Assembly (NCBI GenBank): GCA_029976075.1
Contig: JARKNW010000012.1
Location: 62,001-126,000, forward strand
Length of the DNA: 64,000 nucleotides
Reading direction: 5' to 3'
From: Pleomorphomonas sp.
GTDB taxonomy: Bacteria; Pseudomonadota; Alphaproteobacteria; Rhizobiales; Pleomorphomonadaceae
Part shown: positions 27,466-36,748 of the stretch, piece after piece
Layout of the letters: every line of letters begins with the position of its first letter
Position numbering within the stretch: the stretch's first letter is position 1
Program-made: the position numbers and the translations under genes
Notes under the pieces: model-generated
Database searches by the model: none
What the model was told of the DNA's origin: nothing
What the model saw: the letters and a program-made list of their open reading frames with translations, nothing else

Positions 27466-28086
27466 TTAGCCGACAAGCCCACCCTCCTCCTCGATGAAGC
27501 GGACCACATCGGCAACGTTATGCCCGCGCCGGACATCGGTGAACACGAAGGGACGGCCCTTGCGCATCAGCTTGGCGTCCCTGTCCATCACCTCGAGCGA
27601 GGCTCCGACATACGGAGCAAGGTCGATCTTGTTGATCACCAGGAGATCGGAGCGGGTAATGCCGGGTCCTCCCTTGCGGGGAATCTTGTCGCCGGCCGAA
27701 ACGTCGATGACGTAGATCGTGAGGTCGGCGAGCTCCGGCGAAAAGGTGGCGGCCAGGTTGTCGCCACCCGACTCGATGAGGATGAGATCGAGGTCGGGGA
27801 ACTTCTCGTTCATATCGGCGACGGCGGCGAGATTGATCGAGGCGTCCTCACGGATTGCCGTATGCGGACATCCCCCGGTTTCCACGCCGGCGATCCGTTC
27901 TGGCGGCAAGGCGCCGGACCGCGTCAGGAACTCCGCGTCTTCGCGGGTATAGATGTCGTTGGTGATGGCGGCGATCTGATAGCGATCACGAAGGGCCTTG
28001 CAAAGGGCATCCATCAGGGCAGTCTTGCCGGACCCCACGGGTCCACCGACGCCGACACGTAGCGGACCGTTGGCTGTCTTGGTCAT
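27466..28086 (-). CDS. ureG: Urease accessory GTPase UreG
   Basis: A 206-residue SIMIBI GTPase that powers nickel insertion into urease. The P-loop [11 protein letters not shown] is at about residues 13-23. The metal-binding [10 protein letters not shown] motif (Cys-Pro-His), [19 protein letters not shown] and [13 protein letters not shown] are all present. It overlaps ureF by four bases (ATGA) and is the last gene of the urease cluster. It needs the UreD-UreF scaffold encoded here. Confidence 0.97.
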   Translation of the reverse strand: MTKTANGPLRVGVGGPVGSGKTALMDALCKALRDRYQIAAITNDIYTREDAEFLTRSGALPPERIAGVETGGCPHTAIREDASINLAAVADMNEKFPDLDLILIESGGDNLAATFSPELADLTIYVIDVSAGDKIPRKGGPGITRSDLLVINKIDLAPYVGASLEVMDRDAKLMRKGRPFVFTDVRRGHNVADVVRFIEEEGGLVG

Positions 28087-28778
28087 GAGCGGAACAACCT
28101 CGTGTACTGGGTTTCATGGGCCATGGAGGCAATGTCGGCGCGCAGGCTTGCCCCACCGATATCGTCTGGCGAGGCGGTCAGCGCATCCGCAGCGACCGTG
28201 GCAATGACGGGGGAAAGGTCCCGGATCACCCGCTGCCCTTCGGTCTGGCCAAGCGGTACGGCACGCACCGCCGCCGAGACGAGGTTGGCGGCAAAGGCGG
28301 TGAGATAGGCTTCCACGGTCTCTGCGAGCGGCAGAAGATGATCGGCGGCCGTCACGGCGACCGCCACCGGATAGGCGATCGGGCTGGGGGATAGGCGGGT
28401 TGCGAGAGCAACGAGCGTCGGCGCCCCCCACGTATCGGCAATGGCCGTCACGAAGGCCCGTCCCTGTGCCCCGCTTTCAAGGCGCCGCTCTTTGGAGGGC
28501 TGAAGCGCGTAAGCGAGTTCGGCAATCTCTCGCAGATCTTCCTGCCGCTGATCGGAAGCAGCACGAAAGGCGGCGGCGAGCAGGATGGCGTCACTGCGAC
28601 CGGCCCCATGGCGGAGAACATCGGAAAGCCAGGCGAACAGCGCGCCGGCCGAAGTAACCGTACCGTCTTCCACCGCCCATTCGAGGCCGTGACTGTAGGT
28701 GAAGGCGCCGACCGGAAAGGCCGGCGACAGCCAGGTCATCAAACGAGACAACGCGATCCCGGCCAGAGGCTCAGTCAT
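28083..28778 (-). CDS. ureF: Urease accessory protein UreF
   Basis: A 231-residue helical scaffold that binds UreD and UreG during urease activation. [27 protein letters not shown] near residues 13-39 is the UreF signature, and [15 protein letters not shown] lies toward the C-terminus. I chose the ATG at 28776-28778; the frame is open upstream only because it reads across the His-codon-rich end of ureE. It overlaps ureE by 8 bases and ureG by 4. Confidence 0.95.
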   Translation of the reverse strand: MTEPLAGIALSRLMTWLSPAFPVGAFTYSHGLEWAVEDGTVTSAGALFAWLSDVLRHGAGRSDAILLAAAFRAASDQRQEDLREIAELAYALQPSKERRLESGAQGRAFVTAIADTWGAPTLVALATRLSPSPIAYPVAVAVTAADHLLPLAETVEAYLTAFAANLVSAAVRAVPLGQTEGQRVIRDLSPVIATVAADALTASPDDIGGASLRADIASMAHETQYTRLFRS

Positions 28779-29418
28779 GCTTGTGACTGTGCTCGTGCGA
28801 ATGATCGTGCCCGTGAGAGTGCTCATGGGAATGATCGTGTCCGCAACCGCAGCCTTCGCCATGGACGTGTTCGTGATGGTGATGGGCACTGGCCTCACCA
28901 TGTTCATGATGGTGGCGCTCCGGCCCGTGCTCGTGGCTGTGCTCGTGCACTCCATGATCATGATCATGATCGTGGCCGTGCGTCTCGCCATGACCGTAGG
29001 CGCCGCCCTCGGGATCAAACGCGGCCAGCACGGGGATCACCGTGGCGCCAAGCCCCTTCAGCATGTCTTCGATGACATGATCGTAGCGGATGCGCAGCCG
29101 GTCGCCGAGAAACTGAGCCGGCAGATGCCGATTACCGAGATGCCAGGCGACACGGACGAGCTCGGCCGGGCTGGCGGCACCAATCTCGAGAAGGCGCTCG
29201 GGTACCGCCTGCACCAGGATCAACCGGCCATCCTCAAGCTCGAGAGCGTCGCCGTCCTTCATGACGGCCGCTTCCTTGAGGTCGAGAAGGAACACGGTCT
29301 TGCCGACGCACCGCATCACAAGGCGGCGGCGATGACGGTCATCACGTTCGAGAGCAAGCGTATCGGCAGGCGTTCCGGACCAGGTGCCGGCGGGATGGAT
29401 GCGAGTAGCGGTAATCAT
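28771..29418 (-). CDS. ureE: Urease nickel chaperone UreE with long His-rich tail
   Basis: A 215-residue nickel chaperone. The N-terminal peptide-binding domain (to about residue 75) and the metallochaperone domain with GNRHLPAQFLGDRLRIRYDHVIEDML (about 94-120) are followed by about 75 residues dominated by His, Asp, Glu and Gly, including a CGCG. This tail is longer than in many UreE proteins and could store many nickel ions. The gene overlaps the upstream MFS gene by four bases (ATGA) and ureF by eight, so MFS-ureE-ureF-ureG are tightly coupled. Confidence 0.95.
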   Translation of the reverse strand: MITATRIHPAGTWSGTPADTLALERDDRHRRRLVMRCVGKTVFLLDLKEAAVMKDGDALELEDGRLILVQAVPERLLEIGAASPAELVRVAWHLGNRHLPAQFLGDRLRIRYDHVIEDMLKGLGATVIPVLAAFDPEGGAYGHGETHGHDHDHDHGVHEHSHEHGPERHHHEHGEASAHHHHEHVHGEGCGCGHDHSHEHSHGHDHSHEHSHKHD

Positions 29419-30641
29419 GGCGTGTTGGTCCTGGCGGACGGAGGAAGGGACGGATGGGCGAGCTTAGCCAAAAGCGCCGCCGAGGCAAGCGCTGCCGCCA
29501 TCAAGGCGAGGCCGAGAAACGCCGCTGAGGCGACACCGGTCTGGTGAATCATGGCGACGAAGATGACCGGCGCCACGGCATTGGCGATATTCTGCGGCAG
29601 GGCCAGCCGACCGGACTGCCTTGAAAATTCATCGGGCGGGAAGAATACCAGCGGCAATACCGCCCGCGCCATGGCCGACAGCCCGGCCCCGAAGGCGTAG
29701 ATCGTCACGAAGGCCGGTAGCAGCCACTCTCCTTCGGCACCGGAGAGAAGCAAAGCGAACGAGCCCCCCATCAGCAATGCGGCCGCCGCCGTCGTGGCAA
29801 GCGGACCGCCACGTCCATCGAGAACGAGATCGGCGGCGCGGGCCGCGATGCTGACCACCGGCCGGATGGTCCCGAGCCACAACGCATACTCCACGGATGC
29901 GCCTGCCCCGCGCAACAGTTCGAGATAGGCGGCGGCCAACCCGAAGGTGGTAAACGAGAAAGCCACCGAGATGACGCCGATATGAAGAAAGGCACGCGTC
30001 GCGCCATCGCGATCAAGGGCAACCGATGGCTTGCGGGTCGCATCCGGCTCCACCAGTTGGCTACCGATCGGCGGCAAGGCGAAAAGGTGCAGCGGCAGGC
30101 AGACCAGGAGATGGAGCCCTGCCATGGCGAAGAGAGTCATGCGCCACCCCACCACCGCATCGATGGCATCGAGGATGGGCCAGAAGATGGTCGAGGAGAC
30201 GCCGGTGAAGATCATCAGGACGCCGATCGTTCGCCGGCCGGCGGCTCCCTCGCGCTCGACAGCCGCCGCATAAGCCGGCACCGATAGCGCCAGCGAGCCG
30301 GCGGCACCGATCATTGTCCAGGCAATGAAATAGCCGACCGGTCCCTCGGCAGCGGCCAGCAAGGCAAGACCGGCGGTGGAGGTGGCCGAGCCCATCACCA
30401 GCACGCGCGCCGCGCCCATCCGCCGAACGGCTTCTCCGACCGCCGGACCGGTCAGGCCGATCACCAGCATCATCAACGTCAGACCGAAGAACGTCGTGTC
30501 GATGCTGAGCCCGACGTCCGACGCCATCTTCCGCGCCATCACGCCCGGCATGTCGAAGGTCGTGCCCCAGCCGATCACCTGCGTCACGGCGAGCACGCCG
30601 ACGAGACGAAAACGCATCGGAGATCCAAGGCGCAAGCTCAT
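29415..30641 (-). CDS. MFS transporter embedded in the urease cluster
   Basis: A 408-residue major facilitator protein with about 12 helices. The first contains VLAVTQVIGWGTTFDMPGVMA, and the inter-helix loop EAVRRMGAARVLVMGS stands for the family motif after TM2. The substrate cannot be read from sequence. Its four-base overlap with ureE suggests a role connected with urea, nickel or the products of urea breakdown, but this is inference from position. The start is uncertain (ATG 30641 or ATG 30617); neither has a strong ribosome binding site. No metal-binding His cluster is seen in the protein. Confidence 0.85.
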   Translation of the reverse strand: MSLRLGSPMRFRLVGVLAVTQVIGWGTTFDMPGVMARKMASDVGLSIDTTFFGLTLMMLVIGLTGPAVGEAVRRMGAARVLVMGSATSTAGLALLAAAEGPVGYFIAWTMIGAAGSLALSVPAYAAAVEREGAAGRRTIGVLMIFTGVSSTIFWPILDAIDAVVGWRMTLFAMAGLHLLVCLPLHLFALPPIGSQLVEPDATRKPSVALDRDGATRAFLHIGVISVAFSFTTFGLAAAYLELLRGAGASVEYALWLGTIRPVVSIAARAADLVLDGRGGPLATTAAAALLMGGSFALLLSGAEGEWLLPAFVTIYAFGAGLSAMARAVLPLVFFPPDEFSRQSGRLALPQNIANAVAPVIFVAMIHQTGVASAAFLGLALMAAALASAALLAKLAHPSLPPSARTNTP

Positions 30642-30755
30642 GATTTCCGGCCCAAGCCCATGCCTATCGAAGCATTGCGGCAAGACGCGATCGGACTTGC
30701 CGAAAGGCCCCAAGGCAGCGACGACTGCCCTGGACTATGAGGAAGGGTTGCAGAC

Positions 30756-31165
30756 ATGAAGGTAAAACTCGTCCCCCGAACTCAACGTCGACGATCTCGA
30801 ACGCGCATTGGCCTTCTACGTCGATCTCCTCGGCTTTCGCATCCACGATCAGAAGCGGGAAGACCGTTTAGCCCTATATCGAGCGCGATGGCGTCGAATT
30901 GATGATGGAGAAAACCTTCGATCAGGGGCACCATTGGCATCCGGCCCCTCTTGAACACCCATATGGCCGCGCCATCAACTCTCAGATCGAAGTAACGGAT
31001 CTGGTGGCACACTACGCTCGCCGGCGCGCCACCATCCATCGTTGCCCCCCGGGATCCTGGGGCTTGAAAAGAAGGAACCTCTCGTCGGTGGCAGCAACCA
31101 GCGACAGTTCGTCGCCGCCGACTGGGAAGGCTGGCTGCTTTGCTTCTGCGAAAACCGCCAGCTGA
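30756..31165 (+). pseudogene. Frameshifted VOC/glyoxalase-bleomycin-resistance-like gene
   Basis: The plus strand encodes a recognisable VOC-fold protein broken over three frames. MKVKLVP opens at 30756; the next frame gives ELNVDDLERALAFYVDLLGF and RIHDQKREDR. A second shift near 30870 gives YIERDGVELMMEK, TFDQGHHWHP and SQIEVTDLVAHYAR. A third near 31030-31045 gives PPGILGLEKKEPLVGG, RQFVAADWEGWLL and CFCENR. ALAFYVDLLGF is the classic VOC N-terminal strand-helix. At least two shifts fall next to runs of C. It lies antisense to its neighbours between ureC and the MFS gene. Decay is the simplest reading; sequencing error at poly-C is possible. Confidence 0.8.
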
Positions 31166-31172
31166 CTCCCCT

Positions 31173-32888
31173 TCAAAACAGGAAATACCGTTGCGCCATG
31201 GGCAGCACATCGGCTGGAGCACAGGTCAGCAGCTCGCCGTCGGCCCGCACCTCATAGGTTTCCGGATCGACTTCGATCACCGGCGTCGCCGAATTATGGA
31301 TCAGTGATGCCTTGGAAATGCCGCCGCGCGTGTTCTCGACCGGCAGCACGACACGGTCGAGACCAAGCTTCTCCTTGATGCCATTCTCATAGGCATAGCG
31401 GGAAACGAAGGTGACCGACGAACGGGTCATCGCCTTGCCGAAGGCGCCGAACATCGGTCGATAATGCACCGGCTGCGGCGTCGGGATCGAGGCGTTTGGG
31501 TCGCCCATGGCGGCGGCGGCGATGGTCCCCATCTTCAGCACCAGATCCGGCTTCACGCCGAAGAAGGCCGGCGTCCACAAGACGAGGTCGGCGAGCTTGC
31601 CGACTTCCACCGAGCCGACATGCTTGGAGAGTCCCTGGGCGATGGCCGGGTTGATCGTCACCTTGGCGATGTAGCGCTTGACGCGGAAGTTGTCGGCATC
31701 GGTGCCGACGTCCTCGGGCAGAGCGCCGCGCTGTACCTTCATCTTGTGCGCGGTTTGGAAGGTACGGATGATCACCTCGCCAATCCGGCCCATGGCCTGG
31801 CTGTCGGAGGAAATGATCGAGAATGCGCCCATGTCGTGCAGGATGTCTTCCGCCGCGATGGTCTCCTTGCGGATGCGGCTCTCGGCGAAGGCGACATCTT
31901 CGGGGATCGAGCCATCGAGGTGATGGCAGACCATCAGCATATCGAGGTGCTCGTCGAGCGTGTTGCGCGTGTAGGGCCGCGTCGGATTGGTCGACGACGG
32001 CAGCACGTTGGAGAGGCCCGCTACCTTGATGATGTCGGGCGCGTGGCCGCCACCGGCGCCCTCGGTGTGGTAGGCGTGGATGGTGCGCCCCTTGAAGGCG
32101 GCGATCGTGTCCTCGACGAAGCCGCTTTCGTTGAGCGTGTCGGTATGGATCATCACCTGCACGTCGTAGTCGTCGGCAACGGCAAGGCAGTTGTCGATGG
32201 CAGCCGGCGTGGTACCCCAGTCCTCGTGCAGCTTCAGGCCGCATGCGCCGGCCTTCACCTGCTCGATCAGAGCCGCCGGCAGCGATGCGTTGCCCTTGCC
32301 TGAGAAGGCAAGGTTCATCGGCAGTCCCTCGGCCGCCTCGATCATCCGTTCAAGGTGCCAGGGGCCTGGCGTACAGGTGGTGGCCGCAGTGCCGGTGGCC
32401 GGCCCCGTGCCGCCGCCCAGCATTGTGGTGATGCCGGCATAGAGTGCCTCGTCTACCTGCTGCGGGCAGATGAAATGGATGTGGGTGTCGAGCGCGCCGG
32501 CGGTCAGGATCTTGCCTTCGCCAGCGATCGCCTCGGTGCCGGGCCCGACGACGATGGTGACCCCGGGCTGCACATCCGGATTGCCGGCCTTGCCGATGCC
32601 GGAAATGCGGCCATCGGTGATGCCGACATCGGCCTTGTAGATGCCGGAGTGATCGATGATCAGCGCGTTGGTGATGACGGTATCGACCGCCCCTTCGGCC
32701 CGGCTCGCCTGGCTCTGGCCCATGCCGTCGCGGATGACCTTGCCGCCGCCGAATTTCACCTCTTCGCCGTAGATGGTGAAATCCTTCTCCACCTTCACGA
32801 ACAGCTCGGTATCGGCAAGGCGCACCTTGTCGCCAACGGTGGGACCGAACATGTCGGCATAGGCGGCGCGGGACATGCGGTAGGGCAT
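31173..32888 (-). CDS. ureC: Urease subunit alpha
   Basis: The 571-residue catalytic subunit of urease. Nickel ligands are His136 and His138 ([11 protein letters not shown]), the carbamylated Lys219 (GLKLHEDWG), His248, His274 ([15 protein letters not shown]) and Asp362 (SSDSQAMGR). The flap Cys321 and catalytic His322 are in [12 protein letters not shown]. All needed residues are present and the length is normal, so the enzyme should be active once the accessory proteins load nickel. GGAG lies upstream of the ATG. ureB lies 87 bases upstream. Confidence 0.98.
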   Translation of the reverse strand: MPYRMSRAAYADMFGPTVGDKVRLADTELFVKVEKDFTIYGEEVKFGGGKVIRDGMGQSQASRAEGAVDTVITNALIIDHSGIYKADVGITDGRISGIGKAGNPDVQPGVTIVVGPGTEAIAGEGKILTAGALDTHIHFICPQQVDEALYAGITTMLGGGTGPATGTAATTCTPGPWHLERMIEAAEGLPMNLAFSGKGNASLPAALIEQVKAGACGLKLHEDWGTTPAAIDNCLAVADDYDVQVMIHTDTLNESGFVEDTIAAFKGRTIHAYHTEGAGGGHAPDIIKVAGLSNVLPSSTNPTRPYTRNTLDEHLDMLMVCHHLDGSIPEDVAFAESRIRKETIAAEDILHDMGAFSIISSDSQAMGRIGEVIIRTFQTAHKMKVQRGALPEDVGTDADNFRVKRYIAKVTINPAIAQGLSKHVGSVEVGKLADLVLWTPAFFGVKPDLVLKMGTIAAAAMGDPNASIPTPQPVHYRPMFGAFGKAMTRSSVTFVSRYAYENGIKEKLGLDRVVLPVENTRGGISKASLIHNSATPVIEVDPETYEVRADGELLTCAPADVLPMAQRYFLF

Positions 32889-32975
32889 TGGTCAGTCTCC
32901 TGCAGAGAGCAGTTAGAAACTCAAAAAGCTGGCCGCGTCACGGCCGAACGAAAAGGCGCTCATCCGTGGGGATGC

Positions 32976-33281
32976 TCACAGCTTCCCCATGACCGCCTGA
33001 CGGAAACCGTAGACCTCGCCCTTTCCGGCGTAAGGAACCAGGGTCACCGACCGGCTCTGCCCCGGTTCGAAACGCACGGCGGTGCCGGCGGGTATGTCGA
33101 GCCGGTAGCCGCGAGCCTTGTCGCGGTCGAAAACGAGCGCGGGGTTGGTCTCTGCAAAATGATAGTGACTGCCAACCTGCACCGGTCGATCGCCGGAATT
33201 GGCCACTTCGAGGACGAGCGTCGGTCGACCGGCATTGAGTTCGATATCGCCGGCTTCAGGGAGGACTTCACCTGGAATCAT
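32976..33281 (-). CDS. ureB: Urease subunit beta
   Basis: A 101-residue beta subunit beginning [19 protein letters not shown], the family start. It contains [38 protein letters not shown] and a C-terminal [12 protein letters not shown] chose the ATG at 33279-33281; a GTG two codons earlier is in frame. It is separated from ureA by an AT-rich membrane-protein ORF, so the subunits are not adjacent as in most urease operons. Confidence 0.96.
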   Translation of the reverse strand: MIPGEVLPEAGDIELNAGRPTLVLEVANSGDRPVQVGSHYHFAETNPALVFDRDKARGYRLDIPAGTAVRFEPGQSRSVTLVPYAGKGEVYGFRQAVMGKL

Positions 33282-33343
33282 GGTCACTTTCTCGTCTTAA
33301 AGTCTGGAAGTTTAACTAAAAGCAGAGACTTTCAGTCAGCGGC

Positions 33344-33925
33344 TTAAGAAGCTTCATTCAAATTATCAATTAATAAGTTCTCAAAAAGCAAGAAAATCAA
33401 AATTATAGATATAACTATAGATATGTAACCGAAATTCTTATAACAAATATCAAATACATACTTCGTTATAGGTAAGTGAAAAGCGAATTTTGTAAGAACA
33501 ACACAAACAACTCCGATCGACACAACACCCCAAATAGTAAATCTAATAGCATGCATAGGTTTTTGACCGTCACCTCGATGATACTGAGACCACCCAATTG
33601 ACGAGTCCTTCTTTTCATAATTCCTTATCAAATAAGCGTGGTATTTATACAACATCTTTTCGTAAGAATAAAACTTTGCAAATCCAAATAACATCAGAGC
33701 TATAGCGCATATGCCAACAGTAAATATGAGATACTGATCAATTTCATCAACCCCATTTCTAGAATAGAGAAAAACAATTAATGACCCAACAGCAGCAAAG
33801 CAAGTTAGTTCATTCTTCTCAAGAAGAGATAGGTTTTCTTTAATCATATCGTGTATGAATTTATACTCCTCTATCCTCAGATTCGATTCCATCTTCCTTG
33901 CAGATATCGATCTTACCTTCCGCAT
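33344..33925 (-). CDS. AT-rich ORF between ureA and ureB: four-helix membrane protein of unknown function
   Basis: A 193-residue protein. An N-terminal amphipathic helix (IEEYKFIHDMIKENLSLLEK, residues about 18-37) is followed by TM1 (about 39-57), TM2 (about 65-84), a Tyr/Lys-rich cytoplasmic stretch with YLIRNYEKKDSSIGW, TM3 (about 124-147) and TM4 (about 166-188). The layout (EY-type helix, two helices, Y-x-I-R-x-x-E then GW, two helices) recalls a scattered bacterial family of unknown function. Hand count gives about one third G+C over 33361-33900, against over 60% around it. The ATG at 33923-33925 follows the ureA stop by seven bases and reuses AGGTGAGG inside the ureA end as ribosome binding site. 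Probably acquired, yet placed for coupled translation. Confidence 0.75.
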   Translation of the reverse strand: MRKVRSISARKMESNLRIEEYKFIHDMIKENLSLLEKNELTCFAAVGSLIVFLYSRNGVDEIDQYLIFTVGICAIALMLFGFAKFYSYEKMLYKYHAYLIRNYEKKDSSIGWSQYHRGDGQKPMHAIRFTIWGVVSIGVVCVVLTKFAFHLPITKYVFDICYKNFGYISIVISIILIFLLFENLLIDNLNEAS

Positions 33926-33932
33926 TCTATCC

Positions 33933-34235
33933 TCACCTGATCGGTTCATGAACGGTGACGAGCTTGGTGCCATCGGGGAAAGTCGCTTCCACCTGAACGT
34001 CATGGATCATCTCGGCGATCCCTTCCATCACCTGCTCGCGGCGGAGCACGGTGGCGCCTCCCGCCATAAGTTCGGCCACCGTTCGCCCATCGCGAGCCCC
34101 CTCGACCACGTAGTCGGTGATGAGAGCCACCGCCTCCGGATGATTGAGCTTGACGCCTCGCTCGAGGCGGTTTCGGGCCACCATGGCGGCGAGGCTGACG
34201 AGCAGCTTGTCCTTTTCGCGCGGCGTCAGATTCAT
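33933..34235 (-). CDS. ureA: Urease subunit gamma
   Basis: The 100-residue gamma subunit. The start [20 protein letters not shown], the middle [28 protein letters not shown], and the C-terminal [14 protein letters not shown] are diagnostic. It is 14 bases after ureD. Its last codons contain AGGTGAGG, which serves the AT-rich ORF that follows. Confidence 0.97.
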   Translation of the reverse strand: MNLTPREKDKLLVSLAAMVARNRLERGVKLNHPEAVALITDYVVEGARDGRTVAELMAGGATVLRREQVMEGIAEMIHDVQVEATFPDGTKLVTVHEPIR

Positions 34236-34249
34236 CGGTTTTCCTCGTC

Positions 34250-35185
34250 TCAGATCGACCAGGCGCGCGGCAGCGGCCGGTCGGTGAGGGTTTCGATCAG
34301 GGGTTCGACAATGGCGCGCAAGCGGCGCCCGTCAATGGCAAGACAACGTATGGACAAAAGCCCGTCGAAGGCGGAAGCGCCCGCCTCGATGCCGTCGGCA
34401 GCCAGCGAGCCGATCAGATCGCGCGCCCGATCGAGCTGCGACACCGCCTCGGCTGCCGCCACCAATATGGTCGCGAACGCCCGAGCACCGCGACCAGTGG
34501 CGCCCCCCGCCAGAATGGCTCGGCTGTCGCCATGAAGGCGCAGGGCGTCGGCATAGATGAGCCGCCCGTCGCGTCGGATGCGCCAATGGTCGGCAAGATC
34601 GACGGCGTTGACCTCCTCGCCCATGGCCGTGCGTCCGAGTACCAGACTTTCCACCGCAACAAGCCGGGCATCGCCAGCGAGATCGACATCAAGACATCGG
34701 CGAAGCCCCGCGCCGTCGAAAACGATGGTCTCCTGGGGTAACCAGTGGGCCGTGGCACCAGTCTCGACGACCAGACGGTTATCGATACGGCCGACACCGT
34801 CGACACGTCGATAGATGCGCTCGGCAGCCTGGGTCGTGACGGTTGCCCTCGTTCCAGCACCGAAATGCGCTTCGAAGGAGAGATGATCACCACCGGTGAC
34901 GCCACCGGCACTGTTGAGGAAGACGGCGGCGGGGCCCGACCCATCATAAACCCGTGGCATTCGAACCTTTGCCGAACCGTCCTGGAAGAGATCGGCAAGT
35001 CGGGTCTCGTTCCGCCCGTCGATGCTGCGCAAGGCGAAACCGACGCGTGCCGACCCATCGGCCCTTTCGAACCGGGGCACTTCCTCGCCAGGCAACGCGG
35101 CAGTCGAAAAGTCGGCCAAGTTCTCCCCCAATGCCACAGCGGCCAGCGCTGCGGCTGCCCGGCAATGTGGCAAAAGGCCCGCCAA
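34250..35185 (-). CDS. ureD: Urease accessory protein UreD
   Basis: UreD (UreH), scaffold partner of UreF in urease maturation. [31 protein letters not shown] is the family hallmark, with [10 protein letters not shown] and the [12 protein letters not shown] segment. The start is uncertain: the longest frame opens at TTG 35185, with GTG at 35137 and TTG at 35116 (GGGGGAG just before it) as alternatives; no ATG precedes the conserved core. It starts 34 bases after lysA on the same strand with no visible terminator, so urease genes may be partly read from the argH-lysA transcript. Confidence 0.92.
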   Translation of the reverse strand: MAGLLPHCRAAAALAAVALGENLADFSTAALPGEEVPRFERADGSARVGFALRSIDGRNETRLADLFQDGSAKVRMPRVYDGSGPAAVFLNSAGGVTGGDHLSFEAHFGAGTRATVTTQAAERIYRRVDGVGRIDNRLVVETGATAHWLPQETIVFDGAGLRRCLDVDLAGDARLVAVESLVLGRTAMGEEVNAVDLADHWRIRRDGRLIYADALRLHGDSRAILAGGATGRGARAFATILVAAAEAVSQLDRARDLIGSLAADGIEAGASAFDGLLSIRCLAIDGRRLRAIVEPLIETLTDRPLPRAWSI

Positions 35186-35218
35186 CCGGCGAGCCCAAAA
35201 CTTGGGCAGATGACGCCG

Positions 35219-36487
35219 TTAAATGAGCCAGTCGGGCAGACGATCGAGGCCGATCAGATCGTCATAGGTGGAACGAGGACGCACCACCGACCAGCGGTCG
35301 CCGTCCACCAGCACCTCCGGCACCAGAAGACGGGAGTTGTAGGTGCCGGCTTGCACCGCGCCATAGGCGCCGGCCGAGAACACCGCAAGCAGCTCGCCCG
35401 GCTGCGCCACCGGCAAGTTGCGGCCGCGCGCCAGATAGTCGCCGCTCTCGCAGACGGGACCGACGACGTCCACCTTCTCCTGCTCGGCTCCGGCTGGCCG
35501 CTCGTCGACCGGACGGATCTCGTGATAGGCGTCGTAAAGGGTCGGCCGAACCAGATCGTTCATCGCCGCGTCGACGATGACGAATGTCTTCGCCTTGCCA
35601 CGCTTCACATACTGCACCTCGGTGACAAGGATGCCGGCATTGCCGACAATGAAGCGGCCGGGCTCGATCAGCACCTCGCAGTCGAGCGACCGGGTATGCC
35701 GGCGCACCACCTCGACATAGGCGGCCGGGTGCGGCGGCGGCGTGTTGTCGGCCTTGTAGGGGATGCCGAGTCCACCGCCGAGATCGACATGGCGGATGGC
35801 ATGTCCGGCACCGCGAAGGGCCGCAACCAGTTCGCCGAGCCTGCCGAAGGCGGCATCGAAAGGCTCGAGTTCGGTGATCTGCGAGCCGATATGCATGTCG
35901 ATGCCGGCAACTTCCAGCCCCGGCAGCGCGGCGGCGCGCGCATAGACACGGACCGCCTCCTTCCAGGGAATACCAAACTTGTCCTCGGCCTTGCCGGTAG
36001 AAATCTTGGCGTGGGTGCGAGCGTCGACATCGGGATTGATGCGAAGCGAGACCGGAGCCGTCCGACCAAGGCGGGTTGCCACGGCCGACAGGCGCTCAAG
36101 CTCCGGCTCGCTCTCGACGTTGAAGCACTTGATGCCTTCGCCAAGCGCATATTCGATTTCACGCACCGTCTTGGCGACGCCGGAAAAGACGATCTTGTCG
36201 GCAGGAATGCCGGCGGCACGCGCCCGGCGAAGCTCACCCTCGGAAACGACGTCGGCACCGGCACCGAGACGAGCCAGCGTTCCGATCACCGCCTGATTAG
36301 AATTGGCCTTCAGCGCGTAGCAGACGAGCGAGTGCTCATCGCCAAGCGCCTCGCGGAACACCCGGAAATGGCGGGCGATCGTGGCCGAGGAATAGATGTA
36401 AACTGGCGTTCCGACCGCGGAGGCGATGGTGGGCACAGCGACGTCCTCGGCATGGAGCACGCCGCCGCGATAGTTGAAATGATGCAA
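35219..36487 (-). CDS. lysA: Diaminopimelate decarboxylase
   Basis: A 422-residue fold-type III PLP enzyme converting meso-diaminopimelate to lysine. PLP Lys is in VCYALKANSNQAV (about residues 54-66), the HIGSQITEL motif and DLGGGLGIPY bind cofactor phosphate, EPGRFIVGNAG follows, and the C-terminal barrel has the CESGDYLA catalytic Cys region. Length is normal. lptM lies ten bases upstream and argH precedes that, an order conserved in proteobacteria. Confidence 0.97.
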   Translation of the reverse strand: MHHFNYRGGVLHAEDVAVPTIASAVGTPVYIYSSATIARHFRVFREALGDEHSLVCYALKANSNQAVIGTLARLGAGADVVSEGELRRARAAGIPADKIVFSGVAKTVREIEYALGEGIKCFNVESEPELERLSAVATRLGRTAPVSLRINPDVDARTHAKISTGKAEDKFGIPWKEAVRVYARAAALPGLEVAGIDMHIGSQITELEPFDAAFGRLGELVAALRGAGHAIRHVDLGGGLGIPYKADNTPPPHPAAYVEVVRRHTRSLDCEVLIEPGRFIVGNAGILVTEVQYVKRGKAKTFVIVDAAMNDLVRPTLYDAYHEIRPVDERPAGAEQEKVDVVGPVCESGDYLARGRNLPVAQPGELLAVFSAGAYGAVQAGTYNSRLLVPEVLVDGDRWSVVRPRSTYDDLIGLDRLPDWLI

Positions 36488-36497
36488 CCGGACCCCC

Positions 36498-36710
36498 TCA
36501 GATGAGACCGTCGAGAATGAAGGGCTTGTTGGGCTTCACCTTTTCCTGAACGGGTTTCACCGCCCCGGGGTCGTTGGTGGCGGGGGATGCCGCTTCCGGA
36601 GCTGTCGCCTCGGTGGTCGAATTCGGCTCATCGAGCGTCCCCTTCCGGCCGCAGCCGGTGACCGCGAGGCCGACCATCAGCATTATCATCCCGAGACGCA
36701 GAACCATCAT
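36498..36710 (-). CDS. lptM: LptM-type small lipoprotein
   Basis: A 70-residue lipoprotein. A hydrophobic signal (LRLGMIMLMVGLAVTGC) ends in the lipobox with Cys20, followed by GRKG, the mark of the YifL/LptM family. LptM helps mature the outer-membrane LPS translocon LptD in E. coli. The position just before lysA is conserved in proteobacteria. The second ATG (36707) could equally be the start. The mature part is Pro/Ala/Thr-rich. Confidence 0.87.
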   Translation of the reverse strand: MMVLRLGMIMLMVGLAVTGCGRKGTLDEPNSTTEATAPEAASPATNDPGAVKPVQEKVKPNKPFILDGLI

Positions 36711-36748
36711 ATCCTCGTTCCGTTTGCTTCGAAGAGGTTAGGCCATCC

